From RHLJ01 sp965222205 (GTDB lineage Bacteria > Bacteroidota > Rhodothermia > Balneolales > Balneolaceae): a stretch of 64,000 bases of DNA. The notes beneath the pieces were generated by a model. It made no database searches, was not told where the DNA came from, and saw only the letters and a list, made by a program, of their open reading frames with translations. Positions 51,947-62,400 of the stretch are shown piece by piece. The position numbers were made by a program, and so were the translations under genes. Location: NCBI GenBank assembly GCA_965222205.1, contig OZ244932.1:496001-560000 (forward strand). The letters run 5' to 3'. Numbering within the stretch: position 1 is the stretch's first letter; each line of letters starts with the position of its first letter.

Positions 51947-54766
51947 ATGGTTCAAGAGCTACTATCAAGAGTACTACTATTAAAACAACATATCGCCTTT
52001 TTGCTTTTCTTTTTGTTAAGCGGCAGTACTGCATTTTCACAATCGGTATTGCTTCCGGCAGATGTTGTAATAGTCTCAGTAAATTCTACCGGACATTCGT
52101 TTGATTTCATCCCGCTGGTTAATCTGGAAGAGGGAACTACAATCTGGTTTTCGAATGGTATATGGAGTCCCGAAGCTAAGACAGTTCAGGGAGGCCAGGA
52201 AGTTGAAGTAACCATTAAATCGAATATCGATGCCGGAACCAACATCCATATTAACGAAATCGAGGATTCAAGGGTCGCTGTAAACGGACATTTAGTGTTT
52301 TCAGGGAATGGGGATCGGATCTTCTCTTACCAGAAAGATGAAGAGGTTTCAAGGGTGATTTATGGTGTAGGATGGGGAAATGAAGATATCTGGAATCAGG
52401 AGTCGGAGATCGGTTCTCCGGTGCCGGTAAGCATTTCCGGAGATAGCCACTCACTTCTTCAACTAGGTCTGAACGATAACTATCAATATTACCTGCGAAA
52501 TGGAGCAAGTGGAACCCCGGGTATGCTGGCTTCTTTTGTTGGTGATCCAGCAAAGTGGAGAGGCAGGGATAAGCAGGGATTCCCATCTTTTGGTACAGCT
52601 TTCAGAATTTTAAGACCACCGGTTGTTTTGTTTGATGAGAGTATTTCCACTACCACAGAAGATGAATCGATTATTCTGAATGTGGCCATTTTTGAGCATG
52701 ACGGTTCGCGGTTAACAGTAGATGCTGTATTTAACGAATTTAATAGCACAGCAGACACGAATGATGTAGGCAAGTTCAAAAAGCATACATTCAATTTCAC
52801 AGGATTGATTGGTGATGCCGTTTATGCCGTTGAAATCCCAACAATTGATGACAACATCTATGAAAGCACCGAGAATGCATTTTTCGAACTTCAGAATCTT
52901 ACAAAAGGTGAACTTGGAGACTTTGTAACGCACGTTGCTTTCCTGCCCGATAATGAAGTTCCAAATGTGTTAATAACCGGGCTTTCATACACCGGGAATA
53001 AAGATTCCGATTATATTGAAATTCAAAATAACGAACGAATTGATGCAGACTTGTCAGGTTGGAAGTTGGTTAGCCGGGATGAAATAATAGAGTTTCCGTA
53101 TGGCACGTATCTCTCTCCGCTTGAGAAATTCCGAATTTCGCAGCCAGAATCTAAAATCGGGGGAAACAAAGCCACTAAATGGTTTAAAAGAAATCAGGGT
53201 ACAGTAAAACTGATTACTCCGTATGAGCAATTAGTATCAAGTCTCGAATACCGAATAAACCGACTTGAGGAGGGAAGAATTAGCAATCAGGAAATTACCC
53301 GGTCAGAAATCTCTCCCGGAGAGGCAGTTACATCTGTTCAGCTGTCAAGCCTTAAGGACATTGTTTCTGAAAAGGTTGAAACAGAAGTTATACAGCTCCC
53401 GGGTTGGTATCCTGTGAGTATGAAAGATGTTTTTGAGAAAGGAATGAATGAGAAAGAGTTTTTTCTGTGGGATGAGACTTCGGCATCTTTCACAAAATAT
53501 GATCCGCTCGTTAATGCTGAGAATCAACAAGGTATTTTATTCAGCTATTTTACTGAAGTGGAATTCCATGAAGAGGCGGAAACTTCAGACAGTCTTTCCA
53601 TAGATTCGGAAGTCGAAGTACCAAATGAGATAGCAGAATGGAGATTTACCTTGTCTGGTACAGATTCAGATGAAAACGGAGTTATTAATGGCTCAGAAGG
53701 GTTTAATTTGATAAGGAATAAATCAGGAAATGAACTACCGGTTATAGGGTTAATTACAAGTCTTGAGGAATCTCTTTTTGACGGTGCTATATATCCATAT
53801 CTGTATCTGTGGGAGAGAGATGGTCAAGGCTGGATGTCTTCGAAACGTCTTGATAAGTTTGATGTAGTACCTGATGAAGGTTTATTCTGGATACGGGCCG
53901 ATTCCATTTTAGAAGCAACTGAAATTCTAATTCAACCTCAGTTATTTCAGGAGCAGGAACAATTTGAGGAAGAGGAACTCCTGATAGAGTCTGAGTTAAA
54001 ATTGCAATTAGAAACAACCAGTTTTAGCAAGTCGGTTTCGTTTCGGTTTTTTGAAGAAAAAGAACCGATAATAAGAGATGTAATTACTCCGGGGTTAGAG
54101 CCGGGACTTGGGGTATCAGGGAATGAGTTTTTGTTTTTCGGAGCAGGAACCGGGTTAAACTGGAATTCAGAAATCTATCTCCTACGCATACAGGATCAAA
54201 AAATGGTGTTCCCGTTAGCTTTTGAAACTTCGGAATCGGGTTCTTTTAAACTTTCAGTAAATAGGTTTGATGGAATTCCGGGCGATTGGGTGATTACATT
54301 GATCGACGAACTCTCTGAGAAAGAATACGAACTGAATTCGAACTGGCAATTTGAATTTGAGTATTTCAAGCCGGAAGAAAGTGAGATTGAAGCTATTCCT
54401 CGACTGAGCCAGGCAGATGATGTTGAACCCGTTGAAAGAAAGCATAGGTTCCTGCTTGTTATTACGCCACCAGAAGCACAAAGCAATCAGAGTTTAATTC
54501 CGGAAGAAGTCTCTTTGCATCAGAATTTTCCAAACCCATTTAATCCGGCTACAATTATATCCTTTTATTTACCTGAATCTGTTCCTGTGAAGCTTTCTGT
54601 ATTTAATGTGGTAGGCCAACCTGTTGCAGTACTGACTGAAGGAACATTGAGTCCCGGGGATCACGAATTTGAATGGGACGCAACTGGCTTACCAAGCGGA
54701 ATGTATATTTACCAACTTGAAGTTGGTACCAAAGTAATGACCCGAAAGATGACGTTGGTCAAATAA
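51947..54766 (+). CDS. Large secreted lamin-tail-domain protein with T9SS signal
   Basis: A 939-aa exported protein. The ATG at 51947 opens a signal peptide (L-L-F-F-L-L-S-G-S-T-A-F-S-Q); earlier non-ATG starts add unlikely residues. Regions in order: an N-terminal beta region (about 35-210: P-A-D-V-V-I-V-S-V-N-S-T-G), a Calx-beta-like region (about 220-330: I-S-T-T-T-E-D-E-S-I-I-L-N-V), and a lamin-tail domain (about 340-440: V-L-I-T-G-L-S-Y-T-G, Y-I-E-I-Q-N-N-E, L-S-G-W-K-L-V). A long acidic region follows, with a D-S-D-E-N-G-V-I-N-G EF-like loop. The end has LHQNFPNPFNP and a C-terminal R-K-M-T-L-V-K. Surface display is likely; function is unknown. Confidence 0.82.
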   Translation: MVQELLSRVLLLKQHIAFLLFFLLSGSTAFSQSVLLPADVVIVSVNSTGHSFDFIPLVNLEEGTTIWFSNGIWSPEAKTVQGGQEVEVTIKSNIDAGTNIHINEIEDSRVAVNGHLVFSGNGDRIFSYQKDEEVSRVIYGVGWGNEDIWNQESEIGSPVPVSISGDSHSLLQLGLNDNYQYYLRNGASGTPGMLASFVGDPAKWRGRDKQGFPSFGTAFRILRPPVVLFDESISTTTEDESIILNVAIFEHDGSRLTVDAVFNEFNSTADTNDVGKFKKHTFNFTGLIGDAVYAVEIPTIDDNIYESTENAFFELQNLTKGELGDFVTHVAFLPDNEVPNVLITGLSYTGNKDSDYIEIQNNERIDADLSGWKLVSRDEIIEFPYGTYLSPLEKFRISQPESKIGGNKATKWFKRNQGTVKLITPYEQLVSSLEYRINRLEEGRISNQEITRSEISPGEAVTSVQLSSLKDIVSEKVETEVIQLPGWYPVSMKDVFEKGMNEKEFFLWDETSASFTKYDPLVNAENQQGILFSYFTEVEFHEEAETSDSLSIDSEVEVPNEIAEWRFTLSGTDSDENGVINGSEGFNLIRNKSGNELPVIGLITSLEESLFDGAIYPYLYLWERDGQGWMSSKRLDKFDVVPDEGLFWIRADSILEATEILIQPQLFQEQEQFEEEELLIESELKLQLETTSFSKSVSFRFFEEKEPIIRDVITPGLEPGLGVSGNEFLFFGAGTGLNWNSEIYLLRIQDQKMVFPLAFETSESGSFKLSVNRFDGIPGDWVITLIDELSEKEYELNSNWQFEFEYFKPEESEIEAIPRLSQADDVEPVERKHRFLLVITPPEAQSNQSLIPEEVSLHQNFPNPFNPATIISFYLPESVPVKLSVFNVVGQPVAVLTEGTLSPGDHEFEWDATGLPSGMYIYQLEVGTKVMTRKMTLVK

Positions 54767-54768
54767 CC

Positions 54769-54803
54769 ATTAATTTTTAAAACTTAATTGATCACTTTTT
54801 AAA
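54769..54803. repeat. Period-7 repeat after the lamin-tail gene
   Basis: ATTAATT, TTTAAAA, CTTAATT, GATCACT, TTTTAAA in unbroken 7-bp steps fill the 39-bp gap before the aldo/keto reductase. The words match those at 45494-45565. Confidence 0.6.
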
Positions 54804-54805
54804 TT

Positions 54806-55624
54806 ATGAAATTCAAGAATATTCAAGGTATCGATGTCCCCGAAATTGGACTTGGAACCTATGGGTTAATCGGAAAACAGGGAGAGCAGGTTATAAAGAT
54901 GGCATTAAACATGGGATATCGCCACATTGATACTGCCCAGGATTATAAAAATGAAAGAGAAGTTGGGAACGCAATCAAACAGGCTCACATAAAAAGAGAA
55001 GAACTTTTCGTTACCACCAAAATTGATCGGAATAACCTGGAGCCTGAGAAGCTTTTGAAAACGGCAGAACGCTCGTTGTTAGAACTGGATCTTTCCTATG
55101 TTGATTTGTTGCTGATCCACTGGCCAAACCTTGATTATGATATTGAGAAGACAATGGAAGCGATGCTTTCATTCAGAGATCAGGGGAAAGCGTTAAACAT
55201 TGGGGTAAGTAACTTTCCGCTGAAATTACTCAAAGAGGTGAATGAGGAATTGGCAGCACCAATCTTTTGCAACCAGGTGGAATACCATCCATTGTTGGGG
55301 CAACTTGATTTACTGGACTATGCCGCGGATCAGGACTTATTATTTACTGCTTATAGCCCATTTGGGCAGGGTAAGCTGGTCGACCATCCGTTGCTTACTG
55401 AAATTGGTAGGAAATATGATAAATCAGCCACTCAAGTAGCTTTGCGGTGGCTGATTGAACAAGAACAGGTGGTGGCTATACCAAAAGCCTCTTCAAAAGA
55501 ACATCTGGAAGAGAATCTTGATATCTATGATTTTGTTTTAGAAGATGATGACTTCTACGCTATAGACGATCTGGATAAAACTACACGAATCATAAATCCT
55601 GATTTTGCTCCTGAGTGGGATTAG
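54806..55624 (+). CDS. Aldo/keto reductase
   Basis: NADPH-dependent reductase of the AKR superfamily, 272 aa. The catalytic tetrad is intact: Asp42 in H-I-D-T-A-Q-D-Y, Tyr47, Lys72 in T-T-K-I-D, and His105 in L-L-I-H-W-P. The cofactor-binding end V-A-I-P-K-A-S-S-K-E-H-L-E-E-N is present. It resembles the 2,5-diketo-gluconate reductase group, which reduces many aldehydes; the physiological substrate cannot be told. Its stop overlaps the convergent thioesterase gene by 4 bp. Confidence 0.94.
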   Translation: MKFKNIQGIDVPEIGLGTYGLIGKQGEQVIKMALNMGYRHIDTAQDYKNEREVGNAIKQAHIKREELFVTTKIDRNNLEPEKLLKTAERSLLELDLSYVDLLLIHWPNLDYDIEKTMEAMLSFRDQGKALNIGVSNFPLKLLKEVNEELAAPIFCNQVEYHPLLGQLDLLDYAADQDLLFTAYSPFGQGKLVDHPLLTEIGRKYDKSATQVALRWLIEQEQVVAIPKASSKEHLEENLDIYDFVLEDDDFYAIDDLDKTTRIINPDFAPEWD

Positions 55625-56361
55625 TCAGCACCAAAACTAGCTTCAGCTAAAGCTACTGTTTTCTCATTTTGATTAATAAGCTGAAGTTTTTTAATGCCAC
55701 TTTCTGTCTGTTTAACAGAAGCGGAAATGACATCACCTTGAAGACCTTCATGCATATAGATGATATCGAAACGATTAACGTTTTTCGTTTCCTCAAGAGA
55801 CAGGCATTCCTGCATCCAGTCTATATACATTGCATTATTTACATGCATATTCATGTCCAAATCTGAGCGACGGACAGAAAATTCCTTCGTTTTATGAAAT
55901 TCAGAAATGGAGGAGATACGATTTGATTTTACTTCTAACACATGATCTCTTTTTGCAAGGCGTGTCTCAAGAACTTCTTTGGGCATTCGCACTGGTCTGC
56001 GTGTTTTCATATTAATCATCATCCAATAGCTGAGACAGCAACCTAATACCTCTCCATCTTCATCAAGAATACGGTAGTTTCGATAGGCTCGCAGGGCATC
56101 ACCAGCAGCAGGCCATGTTTCTATAGTGATTGTTTCTCTCCATTTTGGGAATCTCTCAATTTGAATATCCATTCGGTGTAAAACCCAAGTCAGGTCTTGC
56201 TCCTGTAAGTCGGTAATATCGAAGTTAAGCTCTTTAGCGTTATTCCCGGCTACTTCCTGAAAAAAATCACAAATGGCTTTGAGAGTGGCATTTCCACTGG
56301 TATCAACCTCGTTTGCTCTAATAGTAAATTGTTCTGTATAAAATGTGTGAGCTTTTGGCAT
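55621..56361 (-). CDS. Acyl-ACP thioesterase (FatA/FatB-like)
   Basis: Releases free fatty acids from acyl-ACP. The 246-aa protein has two hot-dog domains of the acyl-ACP thioesterase family (PF01643). N-terminal: N-E-V-D-T-S-G-N-A-T-L-K-A-I-C-D-F-F-Q-E-V-A (about 17-38, here cut: start N17), then W-V-L-H-R-M-D-I-Q-I. C-terminal: R-R-S-D-L-D-M-N-M-H-V-N-N-A-M-Y (about 173-188), with the N-H-V-N-N signature that holds the active-site Asp/Asn/His. Free fatty acids could feed an acyl-activating enzyme such as the LuxE-like protein elsewhere in the window, but this link is conjecture. Confidence 0.93.
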   Translation of the reverse strand: MPKAHTFYTEQFTIRANEVDTSGNATLKAICDFFQEVAGNNAKELNFDITDLQEQDLTWVLHRMDIQIERFPKWRETITIETWPAAGDALRAYRNYRILDEDGEVLGCCLSYWMMINMKTRRPVRMPKEVLETRLAKRDHVLEVKSNRISSISEFHKTKEFSVRRSDLDMNMHVNNAMYIDWMQECLSLEETKNVNRFDIIYMHEGLQGDVISASVKQTESGIKKLQLINQNEKTVALAEASFGAD

Positions 56362-56378
56362 CTTTTTTCAGAAACATA

Positions 56379-56405
56379 CAAAAAACCCCTCTGAGAATGA
56401 GGGGC
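56379..56405 (-). terminator. Terminator of the RND efflux operon
   Basis: On the minus strand, arms CCCCTC / GAGGGG form a hairpin followed by TTTTTT. It lies just beyond the stop of the second RND gene at 56417 and before the thioesterase gene. Confidence 0.85.
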
Positions 56406-56416
56406 TACTAAAAGAA

Positions 56417-59400
56417 TTATCCAACTCTGGACATCACCCCAATGCGACCGGCCCATAATCTGATATCATCAAGAATAATATAGATAGAAGGAAGGACTAC
56501 CAGCGTAACTACCGTTGAGAAGGTTAATCCACCTACAATAGCACGTGCCATTGGGAAGTAAGGGGGGCCGTCACCACCAATTTGAGTGTTACCGATGCAA
56601 AGAGGAATCAATCCTAAGACGGTTGTTCCCGCGGTCATAAGAATTGGTCGCATCCGGTCTTTACCACCTTGTATCACAGCCTCTCGACGACTCATTCCTT
56701 CACTTCTGAGGTGAAGAATATGATCAATTAAAACAATACCATTGTTTACCACAATCCCCATTAGAATAAGGATGCCGATCATGGCCATTAAATCAAAGGT
56801 GGTTCCGGTGATGGTGAAAAACCAAAATATTCCTATGATTCCATAGAAAATACAGGCAAGAATACTGGTTGGATACATGAGTGATTCGAATAAGGCTGCC
56901 ATCACCAAATAAATAAGAAAGAAGGCAATCAAAATATTGAAAATCATTTGATTCATTGCTTCAGTATCCTGACTAAAACTCCTCCCATAGCTCCATCTGT
57001 AACCAGCCGGGTACACTATTTGGTTCATAACTTCAGAAATTTTAGGCCGAGCCTCATCCATGGCTATATCATCAAGGTTGATATTAATTCCTAACGATGT
57101 CTTTCGGTTTTCACGGAAAATCCGTCCGGGGCCATTACTTTCTTCAAAGTTTGCAACAGAGGCTAGTTTGATGGATTTATTATCACCAATTGATATCGGG
57201 AGTTCTTTAAGATCTTCAATTGATTGCCGGTCTGAATTTTTAAGAGCAAGTATAACGTCAATTTCAGATTCAGGACCACGTATTTTTCGAAGGTTTCGGC
57301 CTCTTACAGATGCAGAGACCGCCTGGGCAACACTGCTGGAAGTAAGACCAAAGTTTCTGGCGCGCTCGTGATCAATAGTAAGTTGAACTTCAGATTTCCC
57401 TATTTCTGCCTCAGACTTAACGTCAGCAAGACCTTCAATTTGACTCATTCTCCATTCTACTTGTTCTGCGAGTTCCTCGAGTACGTCCATAGATTCACCC
57501 TGAACAAAAACTCGAATTCCTTCGTTACTACTTCTACTTCTGAATTCAAAAGCAGGCTCACCTATAGTAACTACAGGTAGATTTTTCTCAATTTCTTTTT
57601 TAATAAGAGGAACAGATTTTATTGCTACATCTTCGTCAGTAAGAATAATGGTTGAATTAGCAAATTCAGGCTGGTAGTAAGTATATACCGACTCTATTTC
57701 AAACTGATCTTTATTTTCATAGAGATATTTTTCCACTTTATCGACCGTCTGCTTTACTCTGTCTAAAGTATATGAATCGTTCAGATTATACCTGAGTTGA
57801 ATTTCTCTTGATTCTGTTTGAGGGAACATGTCTACATTTATAAGGCCGAAAGCAAATGGCACTGCACCACTCAGAAATAAAAGAATTATGGAAATACTGG
57901 ATACCCACCTTCGATCAACAAACCATCCCAAAAAACGGGCATATTTGTCAGCGAACTTATCAATAATAGTTCTTTTACGTTGTTTTGGCGGTTTAATTTT
58001 AGAAGAAAGAAGAGGAATAACCGTTAACGAAATAAACAGAGAAGCTATCAAAGAAATGATGATAGGCATTCCAACATAATACATGTGTTGCTTTATGAAT
58101 GACTCATTTACAATATTTGGCAGAAAGACGACAACAGATGTTAACGTACCAGCTGTTACCGCAATTCCAACTTCTTTAGCTCCAAATATTGCTGCTTTAG
58201 ACGGTTTTGTTCCTTTTCGTTGGTGGCGGTGGATATTTTCGGTTACTACTACTGCATTATCAACAAGCATTCCCACAGCAAGCATCAACCCCATCATCGA
58301 AAGTATGTTTAAAGAGATATCAAGGAAAAAGAAAAAGCCAAGTGTAACAATTAAAGAAAAAGGAACAGCCGTAGCTACAACAAGAGTAGTACTAAACTGT
58401 CTTAGAAAGAAATAAAGCATAAAGATGGATAAGAATGCACCAAGAATACCTGCACTTAAAAGCTCGCGAAGAGAGCTGAGTATACCATCGGCCTGGTTTT
58501 GCATTTCATAGATCTTAATGCCTTGCATTTCAGGGAGCTTGTTAATTTCCTCTATTTCTTCAAGTACTCTGCTAACAGTTTCAACTGTATTAGCGGAAGA
58601 CTCTTTAACGATATCTAACCCGATTGCATACTTCATGTCTAAATGGCGGGCGTAATTTCTAACAGGCTCGGTGTATTTGACTTCTGCAATATCTTTTACA
58701 CGAAGGTTATTTTCTCCGATAATCAAATTCTCGATGTCTTCAACATCTCTAAGCTCTCCCATAGGGCGAACGTTATATCGAAGTCCGCTATCTGTAATTT
58801 TTCCAGCTGAAGTCGAAAAATTAGCTCTACTCAATGTAGCAGTAAGTTGGTTTAAATCGATGTTATAACTCAAAATCCGGTCAGTGAGTAGTTCAATCCG
58901 AATTTCCTTTTTTTCCACTCCATAAAGAGTAACCTGACCAACGCCATCAATTCGTTCAATTCGCTGTTTCAGATTTCGATTTAAAAGGTCGAAAGAGTCA
59001 GAAAGGTCGCGATCACTGGAAATCCTTAATTGAAGAGCATTTCCTCCATCAGCCTGAAATTTAAAAATATTGTAGTACTCGAAGTCATCAGGGAATTGAT
59101 TTCGAACGCTTTCAATTTTCTCTTTTATCTCAATGGCTTTCAGGTTGATGTCCGACCCTTGTTTAAACATTATCTGAATTCCACCGTTATCTTCACCTGC
59201 ATTTGAATTCATTCGCTCTACTCCGCTTATAGTAGCGAGTACTTCTTCCATTGGCTTGATAAGTTCTTCTTCTACTTCTTCAGGAGAAGCATTGGGATAA
59301 GGAATCTGAATAAAGGCCCCCGGAAAACTCAATGTAGGAAAAAACTCAAGCGGTACTAGCCGGGTTGCAATTGTTCCAACTACCACAAGGCTTATAAAAA

Positions 59401-59449
59401 CCATCATGGTAGTTACGGGACGTTTTACGGACAGCTCGGTTAAACTCAT
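56417..59449 (-). CDS. RND efflux transporter, second pump (AcrB/MdtC-like)
   Basis: A 1010-aa proton-driven inner-membrane RND transporter. It has the usual 12-segment layout: one N-terminal segment (about 14-34), five after the first periplasmic loop (about 330-480), one central and five C-terminal. Key marks are L-E-F-F-P-T-L-S-F-P-G-A-F and the proton-relay motif G-M-L-V-D-N-A-V-V-V (Asp397) in TM4. The next relay position is Asn, as in many homologues. Also G-I-V-V-N-N-G-I-V-L-I-D-H near the end. It starts 2 bp after the preceding RND gene; substrate unknown. Two RND genes sharing one adaptor recall MdtABC, which forms a heterotrimeric pump. Confidence 0.93.
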   Translation of the reverse strand: MSLTELSVKRPVTTMMVFISLVVVGTIATRLVPLEFFPTLSFPGAFIQIPYPNASPEEVEEELIKPMEEVLATISGVERMNSNAGEDNGGIQIMFKQGSDINLKAIEIKEKIESVRNQFPDDFEYYNIFKFQADGGNALQLRISSDRDLSDSFDLLNRNLKQRIERIDGVGQVTLYGVEKKEIRIELLTDRILSYNIDLNQLTATLSRANFSTSAGKITDSGLRYNVRPMGELRDVEDIENLIIGENNLRVKDIAEVKYTEPVRNYARHLDMKYAIGLDIVKESSANTVETVSRVLEEIEEINKLPEMQGIKIYEMQNQADGILSSLRELLSAGILGAFLSIFMLYFFLRQFSTTLVVATAVPFSLIVTLGFFFFLDISLNILSMMGLMLAVGMLVDNAVVVTENIHRHQRKGTKPSKAAIFGAKEVGIAVTAGTLTSVVVFLPNIVNESFIKQHMYYVGMPIIISLIASLFISLTVIPLLSSKIKPPKQRKRTIIDKFADKYARFLGWFVDRRWVSSISIILLFLSGAVPFAFGLINVDMFPQTESREIQLRYNLNDSYTLDRVKQTVDKVEKYLYENKDQFEIESVYTYYQPEFANSTIILTDEDVAIKSVPLIKKEIEKNLPVVTIGEPAFEFRSRSSNEGIRVFVQGESMDVLEELAEQVEWRMSQIEGLADVKSEAEIGKSEVQLTIDHERARNFGLTSSSVAQAVSASVRGRNLRKIRGPESEIDVILALKNSDRQSIEDLKELPISIGDNKSIKLASVANFEESNGPGRIFRENRKTSLGININLDDIAMDEARPKISEVMNQIVYPAGYRWSYGRSFSQDTEAMNQMIFNILIAFFLIYLVMAALFESLMYPTSILACIFYGIIGIFWFFTITGTTFDLMAMIGILILMGIVVNNGIVLIDHILHLRSEGMSRREAVIQGGKDRMRPILMTAGTTVLGLIPLCIGNTQIGGDGPPYFPMARAIVGGLTFSTVVTLVVLPSIYIILDDIRLWAGRIGVMSRVG

Positions 59450-59451
59450 AA

Positions 59452-62400
59452 TCAGGCCTCAGTTGTTTCTGGTTCTACATTGTATGTTTTATGATCCATG
59501 ATGGAATACATCACCGGAATCACGACCAACGTTAACAGGGTTGAGACCAATAATCCCCCGATTACAGTGATTCCCATTGGAGCACGAAGTTCGGCTCCGT
59601 CACCAAAACCAATTGCTAAAGGAAGTAATCCTAATGTAGTGGTTAAGGTGGTCATTAAGATAGGGCGAAGCCTGGATTTAGCGCCTTCCATTATGGCCTC
59701 GTATTTGTCCATTCCCCGCTCACGCATCTGGTTAATCAAATCGATAAGTACGATGGCATTATTTACTACAATTCCTGCCAGCAATATCAAACCAATGAAC
59801 ACAACCACACTGATAGTGGTACCTGTAATAAATAAGGCGAGTACCGCTCCAACTAGTGCCAGAGGAATAGTGAAAAGGATGATGAATGGATGAAGTAATG
59901 ATTCAAACTGAGAAGCCATCACCAGATAGACTAAAAAGATGGCTAAAGAAAGCGCAAAAAGAAGGGAGCGGAATGAGTCAGACATCTCCTCATTCTGACC
60001 TGCAACCCGCGCATAAATTCCAGTTGGTTTTGCCGTATCGTTAATAATGTTCTGAACTGCTTCAGCAGCGTCTCCTAAATCTCCATAAGCGAGATTGGCT
60101 GAAATAATACCAACACGTTGCTGCGAAACCCTGCGAATTTCTCCAGGTCCGTTTGCTATTCGTACTGTAGCGATTGCACTAAGAGGAATAGGTCGTTCAC
60201 TGCCGGGATTTACAATAATTTGCTGGATCTCTTCTGCTGAAGATCGATCCTGTTGACGGGCACGAACGAGTACATCAATTTTACGGTCTCTCCAAGAATA
60301 GCGTGTTGCTACATCTCCGCGGACATTACTAACCACTCGGTCGGCTACTTCATGAACCTGAAGTCCAAGCGCTGCTGCCCGGTCGCGATCAAACAGAATC
60401 TGAATTTCTGGGCTACCGATTTCCATTGAATTCTTGATGTCTGCAAAGCGTCCGTTCGCTTCCATCTTTCTGGTAATTTCATCACTAACCGCTTTTAATT
60501 TATCCAGGTCAAAGCCACTAATCTCAACTTCAACCGGAGTAGAGAAAGTAAATAGGGAAGGGCGGGCAAATTTGTATTGAAGTCCTGGTATTTGAGAAAG
60601 CGAATTTCTCATAGAGCTCATTGTTTGCTCTTCTGCAGCAGAACTAGCTCCCGATGCTAAAAGTACATTCAGTTCTCCCCAGTTTTCACCTCCCTGGTCA
60701 GGGTTGGCATCAATTCGATTACCGGTTCCTGCCACAGCAAAGGTTGAACGCACACCACTTCTCGAACGTGTTGCTTCCTGAACCGAGCGTAAAGCGTCGT
60801 CTGTTTCTTCAATTGGTGTTCCCGGAGGAAGTTTGAATTCTACAGCAAATTCACCTTGAGAAAGTTGTGGAATAAGTTCAATTCCAATTTTTGGAATTAA
60901 TGCGATGGTTCCTCCAAAAGTACCTAACGCAATCAAAATTACAATAAAGCGATGATTCAGCGAAGCAATAAGTAAGCTGTTGTAAACCTTCTCAACTCCT
61001 GAATAAAACTTATCAAACAGGTAAAGAGGAATTGCGAAAAGTTTTGAGAATACCCAGGCGATTCCGGCGATTACATATCGAATACCTTTTGTTATGATAG
61101 AAGGAATAGTGTAGAATAAGAATAATCGAATTGCTCTTAATACTCTTCCAAATCCGGTACGAGGCTCTTTTAATGTGAGCGGGGCTTGTTCTTTTTTTCG
61201 ACTGCTTAAAGAAGACATCATTGGAATGAGCGTGACCGCAACCACTAACGATGCAAGTAATGAAAAAGTAACGGTAAGCGCCTGATCCCGGAATAACTGG
61301 CCCGCAATTCCATCTACAAAAACAAGGGGGAAGAATACGGCAACGGTAGTAAGTGTAGAGGCGATCACAGCTGTTCCTACCTCACCGGCTCCATCCTGAG
61401 CAGCTTGCAATACATTTTTTCCCATACTCTTATGCCTTGCAATGTTTTCCAATACCACGATGGAATTATCGACAAGCATACCAATACCGAGTGCTATTCC
61501 ACCCAGACTCATAATATTCAGGGTGATATTATTACCATACATTAAGTTGAAAGTGGCGATAATTGAAACCGGAATTGAAATAGAGATAATAACAGTACTC
61601 CAGAAATCCCTCAGGAAGAAGAAAAGAACCAATACAGCTAAAATACCACCAATAATTCCCGCGTTTTTTACCTCATTTACCGCAGAAGAGATAAAAATAG
61701 ATTGATCGTAAACTTTCTCCAGCTTCATTCCATCAGGAAGCATGCCCTTGATTCGGTTCAGGCGTTCCTCAACTACTTCTGCAACAGCCACGGTGTTTCC
61801 ATCACCTTCTTTGTAAACAGCTACTTCAACAGCCTCCATCCCATTAAGGCGGGTAATCGCCTCGCGTTCTTTGTATGCCTGAACAACATCGGCTACATCT
61901 TTTAAGTAGATGGTATTATCGTTTTCGGTAGAAACAATCACATTGCGAATTTGTTCCAGGTTTTGAAACTCATTAAGTGTACGAACCAAATACTGCTGTG
62001 TGCCTTCTTCTAACCTTCCACCGGAAAGATTGATATTCTCAGCATTTAAAATTGAGGTGACACTTTCAATTGGAATATTAAGATAGGAGAGACGCTGCTG
62101 GTCGATGTTCACCTGAATTTCTTCCTCGAGACCACCACTAATTTTTACAGAAGCAACGCCGACTGTGGATTCAAGATTCTTCTTAAGGATTTCCTCGCCA
62201 ATAATCCGAAGTTGCTTTAATCTTGCAATTGCGTTGGCATCATTTATATCCTGTTCTTCGAACGAGGCATAATCAACAGCCAAGCCTTCACTTTCATCGG
62301 AAGTCTCAGAATCATCAAAATAAAGCGCATACCGCATTACGGGATCGAGCGTAGGATCGAAGCGCAGGGTGACCGGTTTTTTGGCCTGAAGGGGGAGTTG

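Noticed and set aside
59498..59893. 131-aa plus-strand open frame opposite the first RND pump
   Set aside because: It is antisense to conserved transmembrane motifs of the pump; its composition reflects the opposite strand.
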